The notes under the pieces are model-generated. The model was not told the DNA's origin, searched no databases, and saw only the letters and a program-made list of their open reading frames with translations. DNA of 18,435 bases from VRUE01 sp035557635 (GTDB lineage: Bacteria > Actinomycetota > Thermoleophilia > Solirubrobacterales > 70-9). The stretch is from NCBI GenBank assembly GCA_035557635.1, contig DATMDR010000042.1:1-18435 (forward strand), read 5' to 3'. The translations under genes and the position numbers were made by a program. Numbering within the stretch: the first letter of the stretch is position 1; every line of letters begins with the position of its first letter. Of this stretch, positions 1 to 7,820 are shown piece by piece.

Positions 1-63
1 GGCCGAGCAGAGCAGGACCAGCGCCTGCCAGCGCTTCTCTCTGAATTCTCCGTTGCCCTCCAT
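1..63 (-). CDS. N-terminus of a probable MFS drug/proton antiporter, cut by the window edge
   Basis: Reading leftward from an ATG at 63-61, 21 codons stay open to the window edge. The peptide begins MEGNGEFREKRWQALVLLCS. A short charged cytoplasmic tail followed by Arg-Trp and a hydrophobic run resembles the start of EmrB/QacA-type major facilitator transporters, whose first membrane helix often follows an RWxAL stretch. A GAGGG ribosome-binding site lies about 9 bases before the ATG, and the response regulator stops 40 bases upstream, so this is probably the third gene of the kinase/regulator operon. The start and strand are well supported. The family call rests on 21 residues and is tentative. 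Confidence 0.55.
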   Translation of the reverse strand, partial: MEGNGEFREKRWQALVLLCSA

Positions 64-103
64 CGACTGGACCCTCAGTCAAGCAAAGTCGCGCCGCCGG
101 CTC

Positions 104-733
104 TCAGGGATCGATCAGCCCGCGGCGGATCGCGTAGCGGACGAGCTCGACGCGGTCCCGCATCCCCAGCTTCCGCATCGCGTTGGCCCGGTGGTTCTCG
201 ACCGTCTTCTCCGAGAGATGGAGGATCGAGGCGATCTGCCTGGTGGTGTTGGCCTCTGCCACCAGCTTGACGATCTCCTCCTCCCGCGGCGTCAGCTCCT
301 CGTCGCCGGAGGAGCCGCGCTCCAGCACGTCCCTGATCAGGGTCCGCTGCGCCTCCGGGGTGAGGAAGGGCTCGCCCCTCTCGACCGCGCGGATCGCCTC
401 CAGCAGGTCGGTGTCCGCCTGGGTCTTGAGCACGTAACCGGAAGCCCCGGCCTTCAGCGCCTCGAACAGGTAGCGCTCGTCGTCGTGCATCGAGAGGATC
501 AGCACCGCGACCTCGGGCGCCTGTTGCTTGATCTCACGGGTCGCCTGCAGCCCGGTCAGCTTCGGCATCTTCACGTCGAGGATCGCCAGGTCCGGCCGCT
601 CCCTGATCGCCAGCTCGCGCGCCTCGGCCCCGTCGGCCGCCTCGCCGACCACCTCGATATCCCCCTGCTGCTCCAGCAACAACCGGATCCCGGAGCGGAC
701 GATCCCGTGGTCGTCGGCGATCAGGACTCGCAT
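104..733 (-). CDS. NarL/LuxR-family two-component response regulator
   Basis: This 209-aa protein is a DNA-binding transcription regulator switched by phosphorylation. Residues 1-120 are a receiver domain: acidic pocket Asp7-Asp8, phospho-acceptor Asp53 in the ILDVKMP motif, Ser81 and Lys103. Residues 147-205 are a LuxR-type helix-turn-helix, starting LTPREEEIVKLVAE and with the recognition part around SEKTVENHRANAMRKLG. Length and domain order are standard for the NarL/DegU group. A GGGAG sequence lies 10 bases before the ATG. Only 28 bases separate it from the kinase gene upstream, so the two are almost certainly co-transcribed and are cognate partners. The signal and regulon cannot be read from the sequence. 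The downstream transporter start suggests export is one output (inference). Confidence 0.95.
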   Translation of the reverse strand: MRVLIADDHGIVRSGIRLLLEQQGDIEVVGEAADGAEARELAIRERPDLAILDVKMPKLTGLQATREIKQQAPEVAVLILSMHDDERYLFEALKAGASGYVLKTQADTDLLEAIRAVERGEPFLTPEAQRTLIRDVLERGSSGDEELTPREEEIVKLVAEANTTRQIASILHLSEKTVENHRANAMRKLGMRDRVELVRYAIRRGLIDP

Positions 734-761
734 GCGCCCCAGTCTCCCAGCCCGATGAGAT

Positions 762-1667
762 CTAGCCGGGGACCGTGAGGCGGATCGTGGTTCCCGCTTC
801 GGGGCGGGACTCGATCGTCAGCTCACCCCCGGCCAGCAGCGCTCGCTCGCGCATCCCGGCTATCCCGAGCCCGCTCTCGGAGTCGTCGAAGGCGAAGCCG
901 CGGCCGTCGTCGGCGACCTCGAGCTCGACGCCGCCGTCCTCGCGGCGACGCAGGGCGACCGTGACGTGCCCGGCGTCGCTGTGCCTCGCGGCGTTGGAGA
1001 GGGCCTCCTGGGCGACCCGGTAGACGACGAGCTGGGCGTCGCCGCCGAGGTCGGAGAAGTCGCCGTCGGCGGCGAACGTCGCCTCGAAGTCGGCGCGTGA
1101 GAGTTGCTCGACCTGCCCGGCCGTCGCCGCCGCCAGGCCGAGGTCGTCGAGCGCGGTGGGGCGGAGCTGGCGGGCGAGCGAGAGCAGCTCGCGCATCGCT
1201 TGGTTGGCGAGCGCCTTGGTCTCGGCCAGCTGCGCCTCCAGCTCGGGGGGCGCCGCCTCGCGGGCGGCCTCGAGCCGCAGCAGCAGTCCGGTCAGCGACT
1301 GGTTGACCTCGTCGTGGAGGTCGCGCGCGACCCGCGCCCGCTCCTCCTCCTGGGCCCGCAGCGCCACCGTGCCGGCGCGCCGCCGCTCCGCTTCCAGCCG
1401 CCGCAGCATCCGCAGGAAGGCGAGCTCGAGCCGCTCCACCTCCTCCGACTCGCCGACGCCGTCGATCGAGGCGGGGAGGGCCTGGCCCGGGCTGCTCAGG
1501 TCGACCTTCTCCATGTCCTCGATCAGCTGCTCCAGCGGCGCAAAGCGCCGCCGCAGCGCGATCAGGCTGGCCGCGAGCACGATCACGACGATCGCCAGCA
1601 CGACGATGACTAGGGTCGCCACAGGGCGAGAATAGGGGTTGGCCCCTATGGGAAGTTTCGCCTGCAA
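762..1667 (-). CDS. NarL-type (HisKA_3) membrane sensor histidine kinase
   Basis: A 301-aa sensor kinase that should phosphorylate the adjacent regulator. Residues 16-37 form the only membrane helix, followed by a charged HAMP-like or coiled linker (about 39-108). The dimerisation and phosphotransfer domain has the motif RDLHDEVNQ with phospho-acceptor His118. The ATPase domain shows the N box around Asn225 (EALSNAARHS), the G1 box VADDGRGF at 251-258 and the G2 box GLGIAGMRERA at 266-276. There is essentially no extracytoplasmic domain, so it probably senses the membrane itself or a partner protein (inference). The start is uncertain. The longest frame begins with TTG at 1667-1665, preceded by a weak GGGA. 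A GTG at 1622 would begin right at the membrane helix and leave a palindrome in the leader. Confidence 0.92.
   Translation of the reverse strand: MQAKLPIGANPYSRPVATLVIVVLAIVVIVLAASLIALRRRFAPLEQLIEDMEKVDLSSPGQALPASIDGVGESEEVERLELAFLRMLRRLEAERRRAGTVALRAQEEERARVARDLHDEVNQSLTGLLLRLEAAREAAPPELEAQLAETKALANQAMRELLSLARQLRPTALDDLGLAAATAGQVEQLSRADFEATFAADGDFSDLGGDAQLVVYRVAQEALSNAARHSDAGHVTVALRRREDGGVELEVADDGRGFAFDDSESGLGIAGMRERALLAGGELTIESRPEAGTTIRLTVPG
1632..1649. promoter_or_regulatory. Perfect 7-4-7 palindrome, candidate operator
   Basis: ATAGGGG, a TTGG spacer and CCCCTAT form a perfect inverted repeat. It lies inside the first codons of the kinase if the TTG start is used, or about 10 bases before the gene if the GTG at 1622 is used. 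NarL-type regulators commonly bind such short inverted repeats, so autoregulation by the neighbouring response regulator is plausible but unproven. An RNA hairpin acting on kinase translation is the alternative. Confidence 0.4.
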
Positions 1668-1683
1668 GCGGGATGATTCCCGC
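1668..1683. promoter_or_regulatory. Perfect 6-4-6 palindrome, candidate second operator
   Basis: GCGGGA, a TGAT spacer and TCCCGC form a perfect inverted repeat between the divergent kinase and htpX genes. Its centre is 35 bases from that of the 1632-1649 palindrome. Both share the pattern GGG-N6-CCC. A regulator dimer binding both could govern the two divergent units. I could not identify a convincing sigma-factor promoter for either gene in this short stretch. Confidence 0.4.
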
Positions 1684-1715
1684 AGCTAGTCACTCGACAG
1701 AGGAGAAGCACGGCG

Positions 1716-2576
1716 ATGAAGACCACGAGAGAGTCCACCTTCGGCGCGACGCTGCGCACGACGGTCCTGCTGGCGTCCCTTACCGGCCTGCTCGTCCTGA
1801 TCGGCGCCCTGATCGGCGGGCCCAGCACGGCCGCGCTCTTCCTCGGGATCGGGCTCCTGATCAACCTCGGCTCCTACTTCTTCAGCGACAAGCTGGCGCT
1901 GAAGATGAGCCGCGCCGAGCCGCTCGAGGAGTCCGAGGCGCCGCGCCTCTACCAGGTGATGCGGGAGCTGACGACCCGCGCCGGCCTGCCGATGCCGCGC
2001 CTCTACATGATCCCCCAGGACCAGCCCAACGCCTTCGCCACCGGGCGCAACCCGAAGAACGCCGCCGTCGCGGTCACCCGCGGGATCACCAAACTGCTCT
2101 CCGAGGACGAGCTGCGCGGCGTGCTCGCGCACGAGCTCGCGCACGTCAAGCACCGCGACATCCTGATCCAGTCGGTCGCCGCGGCGATCGGCGGCGCGAT
2201 CACCTACATCGCCTACATGCTGATGTGGTTCGGGGGCGAGGACGAGTCGCCGCTCAGCCTGGTGGCATCACTGGCACTGGTCCTGCTGGCGCCGATTGCG
2301 GCCTCGATCATCCAGCTCTCGATCTCGCGCCAGCGTGAGTACGCGGCCGACGCCGGCGGCGCCCAGATCTGCGGCAACCCCGAGTCGCTTGCCAGCGCCC
2401 TGCTGCGCCTGGAGCAGGGGGCGGAGGCGATCCCGATGCAGGTCAACCAGGCGGCCGAGCCGCTCTACATCGTCAAGCCCTTCTCCGGCGGCGGTCTCAC
2501 GAGACTCTTCTCGACCCACCCGCCGATCGAAGAGCGGGTCAAGAGGCTGCGCCAGATGCGCCCCAGCCTCGGCTAA
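1716..2576 (+). CDS. htpX: HtpX-like M48 family membrane zinc metalloprotease
   Basis: The 286-aa protein matches the HtpX family in length and layout. HtpX enzymes are inner-membrane zinc proteases that degrade damaged or misfolded membrane proteins under envelope stress. Two hydrophobic segments lie at about 15-33 and 36-56. The zinc motif HELAH is at 139-143 (His139, His143 ligands, Glu140 catalytic), and the third ligand is probably Glu208 in QREYAAD. Hydrophobic stretches at about 153-175 and 180-200 separate the two, as in known HtpX proteins. The ATG at 1716 follows an AGGAG at 1701-1705. It is divergent from the kinase operon and ends just before a strong terminator, so it is probably transcribed alone. 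The shared upstream region suggests linked envelope-stress control (inference). Confidence 0.95.
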   Translation: MKTTRESTFGATLRTTVLLASLTGLLVLIGALIGGPSTAALFLGIGLLINLGSYFFSDKLALKMSRAEPLEESEAPRLYQVMRELTTRAGLPMPRLYMIPQDQPNAFATGRNPKNAAVAVTRGITKLLSEDELRGVLAHELAHVKHRDILIQSVAAAIGGAITYIAYMLMWFGGEDESPLSLVASLALVLLAPIAASIIQLSISRQREYAADAGGAQICGNPESLASALLRLEQGAEAIPMQVNQAAEPLYIVKPFSGGGLTRLFSTHPPIEERVKRLRQMRPSLG

Positions 2577-2599
2577 TCCGGCGTCGACCAACAACCTGA

Positions 2600-2624
2600 A
2601 AGGGCCGGCGAGACGCCGGCCCTT
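2600..2624 (+). terminator. Hairpin terminator after htpX
   Basis: An 11-bp perfect stem (AAGGGCCGGCG and CGCCGGCCCTT) with a 3-base AGA loop starts 23 bases after the htpX stop codon. The following sequence has only a weak T stretch, which is common for terminators in GC-rich actinobacteria. It separates htpX from the exported-protein module. Confidence 0.85.
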
Positions 2625-2666
2625 CTGTGTGGAACTGCGCGGCCGCAACGTTCGGTCCGTACGCTG

Positions 2667-2696
2667 TTTAGGAACTACACTGGACGCATAGCGGAT
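2667..2696 (+). promoter_or_regulatory. Promoter/operator element of module 1 (copy 1 of a 30-bp repeat)
   Basis: This 30-bp stretch matches 9873-9902 at 24 of 30 positions; the shared core reads TTTA-x-GAACTA-xx-CTG-x-ACGC-x-TA-x-CGGAT. It contains a TACACT -10-like hexamer at 2676-2681. A possible -35 (TTCGGT at 2651-2656) has a long 19-base spacer. The gene start follows at 2728. Conservation reaching past the -10 over the likely transcription start is what an operator would give. The TetR protein at 9919 is the obvious candidate binder, because the second copy sits at its own promoter. Confidence 0.6.
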
Positions 2697-2727
2697 AGGT
2701 GGGGTTTCCGATAGCGGGGAAAGGCGA

Positions 2728-5019
2728 GTGAGGGAGCAGCGGGGCAGGCGAGCGTTGGTGATTCTGGCGGCGAGCGTCGCCGTGCTCGTGGGCGCGCCCC
2801 CGGCCTCCGCGGTGGGGCCGCCTCTGGTCCTCGACACCTGGGTGACCGAAGTCACCCCGACGAGCGCCAGGCTGCGGGCCGAAATCGACCCCAACGACTT
2901 CGCCACCACCTACCGCTTCGAGTACATCAGCGAGGCGGCGTTCCAGGCAAACCTGGACGCGACCCCACCCCGTGATGGGTTCTTCGGCGCCGCCAAAGCC
3001 CCGTCGGGCAAAGAGAAAGCAGTCGTGGGGTCGACAGTGGTCGAGATCGTCAGTGGCCTCGCTCAGGTGACCACCTATCGCTACCGAGTGGTGGCGACCA
3101 ACTCGGCCGGCACGACGATCGGGCAGGAAAAGGCCTTCACCACGGAGCCGTTCGCAACCGCCTTCCGCCTCCCGGACAACCGCGGCTGGGAGATGGTCTC
3201 GCCGGTCGACAAGAACGGCGGCGCCGTCGCTGCACCGGGATCGATCTTCGGCGGCGGCGCCTTCCAGGCGGCCGCGGCCGGTGGCGCCGTCACCTATAGC
3301 TCAAGTAGCTCCTTCGGCGGCGCGAAAGGTGCTCCGCCGGCCTCGCAGTACATCTCTCGCCGCACCGCCAACGGCTGGGTCACCGAGAACGTTTCCGCGC
3401 CGCTGGAGTCCGCCGCCTACGGCGACGAGCCGGACGGCGCCCCGTACCGGCTCTTCTCCTCGAGCCTCTCGCGCGGGCTCCTCTTCGGCGGCCTGCCCTG
3501 CCGGGGAGACATCGAAGGCTGCCCCGCGCCCAACCCCGTGCTGCCGGGCACGGGCGCCCCGCCGGGCTACATGGCCTACTACCTGCGCGAGAGCGCGAGC
3601 GGCGTCTTCACCTCGCTGTTGAGCGCCGCCGATCTCGCCCACACCGCGGTCGAGCCGGAGCACTTCGAGGTCTCCTTCGCGGCCGCCAGCCCGAATCTCT
3701 CCCACGTCGTGCTCTCCAGCTGCGCCGCGCTCACCGCGAACGCGACGGAGGTCGCCGACGGACCGGGGAAATGCGACCCCGATGCCCAGAACCTTTATGT
3801 CCGCTCCTCCGCCGGCCTGAGCCTGGTCAACCTCCTGCCGGGTGAGGTGACAGGAGCCCCGGGGGCGGAGGTCGCTGCAGTGGTCGGCGCGGTCTCCGCG
3901 GACGGCGCCAGGGTCTACTGGACGCAGGGGGGAGGCCTCTACCTGCGCCAGGGCGCGGAGACCCTGGCGGTCGACGACTCGGTGGGGAGCGGGGGGACCT
4001 TCGAGACCGCGTCCAGCGACGGAGGAATCTCCTTCTTCTCTAAGGGAGGGCACCTATATCGCTTCGCGGCGGCGACGGAAGCGGTGACGGATCTCACCCC
4101 TGGGGGAGGAGTCGCCGGCGTGCTCGGGGCCTCGGCGAGCGGCGACTCCGTCTACTACCAAGACGCCTCCGCCCTGAAGCGCTGGCGCGTAGGCGCGACG
4201 ACAACGATCGCGCCGGGCGCCGACGCCGCCGCGCCGGCGAACTTCCCTCCGGCGACCGGCACCGCCCGTGTCAGCCCCGACGGCGAGCACCTCGCCTTCC
4301 TCTCCGCCGCTGAGCTCACTTTGCTCGACAACGCCGGGCAGGTGCAGGTCTACCTCTACGGCCCCTCCGCCGGGGGCGGAGCTCCGGGCCTGGTCTGCGC
4401 CTCCTGCAAGCCGAACGGCGAACGCTCGCTGGCGCCGTCCTCGATGCCGGGCGCCCTCGTCAACGGCTCGACCCGCGCGTACCGCCCCCGGGCACTCTCC
4501 GCCGCCGGCACGCGGCTCTTCTTCGAGACCAGCGACGAGCTGGTGATCGGCGACACCAACTCCCACCTGGACGTCTACCAGTGGGAGGCGAGCGGCACCG
4601 GGGACTGTCAGCTCTCACCCGGCTGCATCAGCCTGATCTCCAACGGCAGGAGCACCGAGGACAGCCTCTTCATCGACGCCTCCGAAAGCGGAGCCGACAT
4701 CTTCTTCACCACCAACGAGTCCTTGATCGAGCCAGATCCGGGCTCGGTCGACCTCTACGACGCCAGGGTGAACGGTGGCTTCCCGCAGCCGAACAGGCCG
4801 ATTCCCTGTGTCGGCGACTCCTGCCAGGCGCTGCCCTCACCGCCCGACGATCCCACTCCGGCGACCCTGATCGAGACCTCAGGCAACCCTCCGCCTCGTT
4901 TCGTCAAAGAACGCAGGAAACGCAGGTCGCGGAAGGGAAGGGGCAAGCGGAAAGGCCACCAGAAAGGCGCTCGCGACAAAGGCAGCCGCAACAAGAGTCG
5001 GGGAGCGCGGGGGCGGTGA
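2728..5019 (+). CDS. Exported fibronectin-III-like and beta-propeller-like protein (module 1, gene 1)
   Basis: A 763-aa secreted or surface protein of unknown function. A signal peptide covers about 1-28 (Arg-rich start, hydrophobic core, cleavage near ASA-VG). Residues 32-140 resemble a fibronectin-III domain, with TTYRYRVVATNSAG near its end. Residues 150-700 form a long beta-rich region of WD40/PD40-like blades; one blade reads VSPDGEHLAFLS. It begins at WEMVSPVDKNGG and ends DLYDARVNGGF. A CASC motif sits at 557-560. The last 40 residues are almost all Lys, Arg, Gly and Ser. Residues 150-700 are clearly paralogous to the C-terminal half of the 1247-aa protein at 11828. The start is GTG, preceded by GGGGAAAGG. 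The stop overlaps the next gene by 4 bases, so translation is probably coupled. No catalytic motif is visible, and a structural or binding role is inferred. Confidence 0.85.
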   Translation: MREQRGRRALVILAASVAVLVGAPPASAVGPPLVLDTWVTEVTPTSARLRAEIDPNDFATTYRFEYISEAAFQANLDATPPRDGFFGAAKAPSGKEKAVVGSTVVEIVSGLAQVTTYRYRVVATNSAGTTIGQEKAFTTEPFATAFRLPDNRGWEMVSPVDKNGGAVAAPGSIFGGGAFQAAAAGGAVTYSSSSSFGGAKGAPPASQYISRRTANGWVTENVSAPLESAAYGDEPDGAPYRLFSSSLSRGLLFGGLPCRGDIEGCPAPNPVLPGTGAPPGYMAYYLRESASGVFTSLLSAADLAHTAVEPEHFEVSFAAASPNLSHVVLSSCAALTANATEVADGPGKCDPDAQNLYVRSSAGLSLVNLLPGEVTGAPGAEVAAVVGAVSADGARVYWTQGGGLYLRQGAETLAVDDSVGSGGTFETASSDGGISFFSKGGHLYRFAAATEAVTDLTPGGGVAGVLGASASGDSVYYQDASALKRWRVGATTTIAPGADAAAPANFPPATGTARVSPDGEHLAFLSAAELTLLDNAGQVQVYLYGPSAGGGAPGLVCASCKPNGERSLAPSSMPGALVNGSTRAYRPRALSAAGTRLFFETSDELVIGDTNSHLDVYQWEASGTGDCQLSPGCISLISNGRSTEDSLFIDASESGADIFFTTNESLIEPDPGSVDLYDARVNGGFPQPNRPIPCVGDSCQALPSPPDDPTPATLIETSGNPPPRFVKERRKRRSRKGRGKRKGHQKGARDKGSRNKSRGARGR

Positions 5020-7820
5020 CTCGCCTCCTTCCCCTCTGCATCGCTCTTGTCGCGATGGCAGCTGTGCCCGCCTCCGCCGGCGCCATCGGCTTCCTCCCTG
5101 GCGAGGAAGGCTATGACGCGCAGGTGCTCGACGAGGGCGGCCAGGTCGCGAAAGATGCGGGCTCCCACCCGGTGGCCCTGACCTTCGAGCTCAACTTCAA
5201 ACCGGACGGCGGCGGTGCGCCCTTCCCCGAAGACGACCTCCGCGACCTGAGCCTCGAGCTGCCGCCGGGGCTAGTCGAAAACCCGCGGGCCGTCCCGGCC
5301 TGCTCCGACGCGCTCTTCCACACGCCTCGTTCCTCGCCTTTCGAAGCGAGCCTCGCGGGCGAGGACTGCCGGGACAGGAGCCAGATCGGGATCGCCACGC
5401 TGCGTTCCTCCCGCGGTGGGGGAGAGACCCGCACCTTCGGCGTCTTCAACCTCTCGCCGCCGCCCGGCGCGCCGTCGCAGTTCGGGCTCAACCCCTATGG
5501 CAGCCCGATCGTCTTCACCCCGCGGATACGTCAGGCCGATGGGGAATACGGCCTCACCCTTGAGACCCGGAACACCGCACAGCTGGTCGGTATCGAGGGC
5601 CTCGCCCTGACGATCTGGGGGACGCCCTGGTCGCTTCTCCACGACGCCCAGCGCGGCGACTGCCTCAACGCCCTCGAGCCCGGCTTCGGCTGGGCGAAAT
5701 GCTCGGTCGGGCGGCCTGCCAAAACTCCCGCCACCGCCTACCTGACCCTGCCGACGTTCTGCGACGCGCCGCTCCATTTCGCCGCCGCCGCGACCTCGTG
5801 GCAGCAGCCGGGGGAGGCGACTGCGACGGCGGAGTCGCCTCCGCTCAAAGGGTGCTCTGCGCTCGTCTTCGACCCGAAACCGGCCGCCCGGCTCACGGAC
5901 CCGCGCACCTCCTCTCCCTCCGGCTACACCTTTGACATCAACGTCGACACGAGCGGCGTCTCCGATCCCCTGCGGCGAGCGCCCACCCCACTAAGAAGGG
6001 CGGTCGTCACCCTCCCCGAGGGGGTCACGATCAATCCCTCGGTCGGTGCCGGCCTCGGGGTCTGCACGCCGGCCCAGTACGCGGCGGAGACGCCCTCCTC
6101 TCCTCCCGGGGCGGGCTGCCCGAATGAATCGAAGATCGGCGACTTCACCGTCCGCAGCCCGCTGATCTCCGGCCCTATCCAGGGGGCGATCTTCCTCGCG
6201 GCTCCTTTCGACAATCCCTTCGACTCGCTGATCGCGCTCTACCTGGTGGCGAAGTCGATCGACCGCGGCATCCTGGTCAAGGTGGCCGGCGAGCTGCGCG
6301 CCGACCCCTCGACCGGGAGGCTGACGGGGGTCTTTGACCGGCTGCCGCAGATCCCCTACTTCCAGCTCAGCATGCACTTCCGCGAAGGCCAGCGCAGCCC
6401 CCTGGCCACCCCGGGCGCCTGCGGCGCCATCGCCACCGAGGCCAACCTGACGCCCTGGCGCGACGCGAGCCTGGTCAAACTCTTCTCGCTGCCGGCCTCG
6501 ATCACAGCGGGGCAGGGGGGAGGGCCGTGTCCGCAGGGGCTGGCGCCGTTCGCCCCTCAGGCCAAAGGCGGCACCCTCAACTCCCAGGCCGGCGCCTACA
6601 CGCCCTTCTACCTGCACCTGACGAGGACCGCCGTCGAGCAGGAGATCGTCTCCTACTCCGCCCAGCTGCCGCCGGGCCTGCTGGGCAAGATCGCCGGCAT
6701 CCCCTACTGCCCCGACGCGGCGATCGCGGCGGCGGCGACGCGCAGCGGGGTGGCCGAGCGCGATGCTCCGTCCTGCCCCGAGGCGAGTCGGATCGGGCGC
6801 ACCGTCGCCGGCTACGGCGTCGGCTCGGTCCTCTCCTATGCCCCCGGCGGGCTCTACCTCGCCGGCCCCTACCGCGGCTCCTCCTTCTCGGTGGTGGCGA
6901 TCGACTCGGCCCTGGTCGGGCCCTTCGACCTCGGCGTCGTCGTTGTGCGCTCGGCGATTCGCGTCGACCCGCGGACCGCACAGGTCTCGATCGATGCCAC
7001 CGGCACCGACCCGATCCCCCACATCGTCCAGGGCATCCCGATCCACCTGCGCGACGTCCGCGCCTACATCGACCGCCCGCAGACCACGCTCAACCCGACC
7101 AGCTGCGAACGCTTCACCCTGGCCTCGGCCCTAAACGGGGCCGGCGCGCGCTTCGCCGACCGCAGCGACGACACGCTGGCAACCGCCACCGCCCCCTTCC
7201 AGGCTTTCAACTGCGGCGCGCTCGGCTTCAAACCGCGCATGTCCCTCAGATTGAAGGGCGGGACCAAACGCGGCCGCCATCCCTCGCTTCGCGTCGTGGT
7301 CAGGCCACGGCCGGGCAACGCCAACATCGCCGCGGCTCAGGTGACCCTGCCCTCCTCGCTCTTCCTCGACCAGGACAACATCGTCGAGATCTGCACCAAA
7401 GCGAGGTTCGCCGCCGAGAACTGCCCTCCCAGCTCGGCCTACGGCCGGGCGCGCGCCTTCACCCCGCTGCTGGAGAAACCACTGGAAGGCCCGGTCTACC
7501 TCCGCTCCTCCGAGAACCCCCTGCCCGATCTCGTCTTCGCCCTCGAGGGACAGGGGATCGACGTCGACGTCGCCGGGCGGATCGACGCGGTCGGCGGCGG
7601 CCTGCGCGGCACCTTCGACGTCATCCCCGACGCCCCCGTGACCAAGTTCACGCTGAGGATGTACGGGGGCAAGCGGGGACTGCTCGTCCTGGCGACGAGG
7701 AACTTCTGCTCGAAGCCGCGGTTCGCCAAAGCGAGGTTGCGTGGGCACAACAACCGGGGCTGGATCTTTCGCCCGCAGGTGAAAGCGAAATGCGGCAAGA
7801 GGAGGGGAGGTCGGAGATGA
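5016..7820 (+). CDS. Exported protein of four Cys-containing repeats (module 1, gene 2)
   Basis: A 934-aa exported protein of unknown function. The frame is open much further upstream, but the GTG at 5016 overlaps the previous stop (GTGA) and begins a clear signal peptide (about 1-23, ending near ASAGA), so this start is preferred. Four related segments lie at about 77-250, 328-470, 547-697 and 774-898. Each opens with a strand like VTLPEG or LPPGL. It continues with a Cys, an Ala-rich stretch and a second Cys followed by a Ser/Ile/Gly-type turn, and closes with a third Cys (TFC, GAC, TSC, NFC). The regular Cys pairs suggest disulfide-stabilised domains outside the cell. The tail KCGKRRGGRR is basic. 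It is a full-length paralogue of the 935-aa protein at 15568. The next gene overlaps by 4 bases. Confidence 0.85.
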   Translation: MTRLLPLCIALVAMAAVPASAGAIGFLPGEEGYDAQVLDEGGQVAKDAGSHPVALTFELNFKPDGGGAPFPEDDLRDLSLELPPGLVENPRAVPACSDALFHTPRSSPFEASLAGEDCRDRSQIGIATLRSSRGGGETRTFGVFNLSPPPGAPSQFGLNPYGSPIVFTPRIRQADGEYGLTLETRNTAQLVGIEGLALTIWGTPWSLLHDAQRGDCLNALEPGFGWAKCSVGRPAKTPATAYLTLPTFCDAPLHFAAAATSWQQPGEATATAESPPLKGCSALVFDPKPAARLTDPRTSSPSGYTFDINVDTSGVSDPLRRAPTPLRRAVVTLPEGVTINPSVGAGLGVCTPAQYAAETPSSPPGAGCPNESKIGDFTVRSPLISGPIQGAIFLAAPFDNPFDSLIALYLVAKSIDRGILVKVAGELRADPSTGRLTGVFDRLPQIPYFQLSMHFREGQRSPLATPGACGAIATEANLTPWRDASLVKLFSLPASITAGQGGGPCPQGLAPFAPQAKGGTLNSQAGAYTPFYLHLTRTAVEQEIVSYSAQLPPGLLGKIAGIPYCPDAAIAAAATRSGVAERDAPSCPEASRIGRTVAGYGVGSVLSYAPGGLYLAGPYRGSSFSVVAIDSALVGPFDLGVVVVRSAIRVDPRTAQVSIDATGTDPIPHIVQGIPIHLRDVRAYIDRPQTTLNPTSCERFTLASALNGAGARFADRSDDTLATATAPFQAFNCGALGFKPRMSLRLKGGTKRGRHPSLRVVVRPRPGNANIAAAQVTLPSSLFLDQDNIVEICTKARFAAENCPPSSAYGRARAFTPLLEKPLEGPVYLRSSENPLPDLVFALEGQGIDVDVAGRIDAVGGGLRGTFDVIPDAPVTKFTLRMYGGKRGLLVLATRNFCSKPRFAKARLRGHNNRGWIFRPQVKAKCGKRRGGRR

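Noticed and set aside
53..778. A 241-codon plus-strand frame opposite the response regulator
   Set aside because: The minus-strand product has complete receiver and LuxR domains. The plus-strand translation is low-complexity.
4581..5015. Upstream in-frame extension of the 934-aa protein
   Set aside because: It overlaps the 763-aa gene almost fully, reads as Arg-rich nonsense and would bury the signal peptide. The GTGA overlap start at 5016 is far better.
6527..7816. Upstream in-frame extension of the NHL protein (430 codons)
   Set aside because: Same reason: Pro/Arg-rich shadow of the 934-aa gene. The ATG at 7817 has a strong ribosome-binding site and starts a signal peptide.
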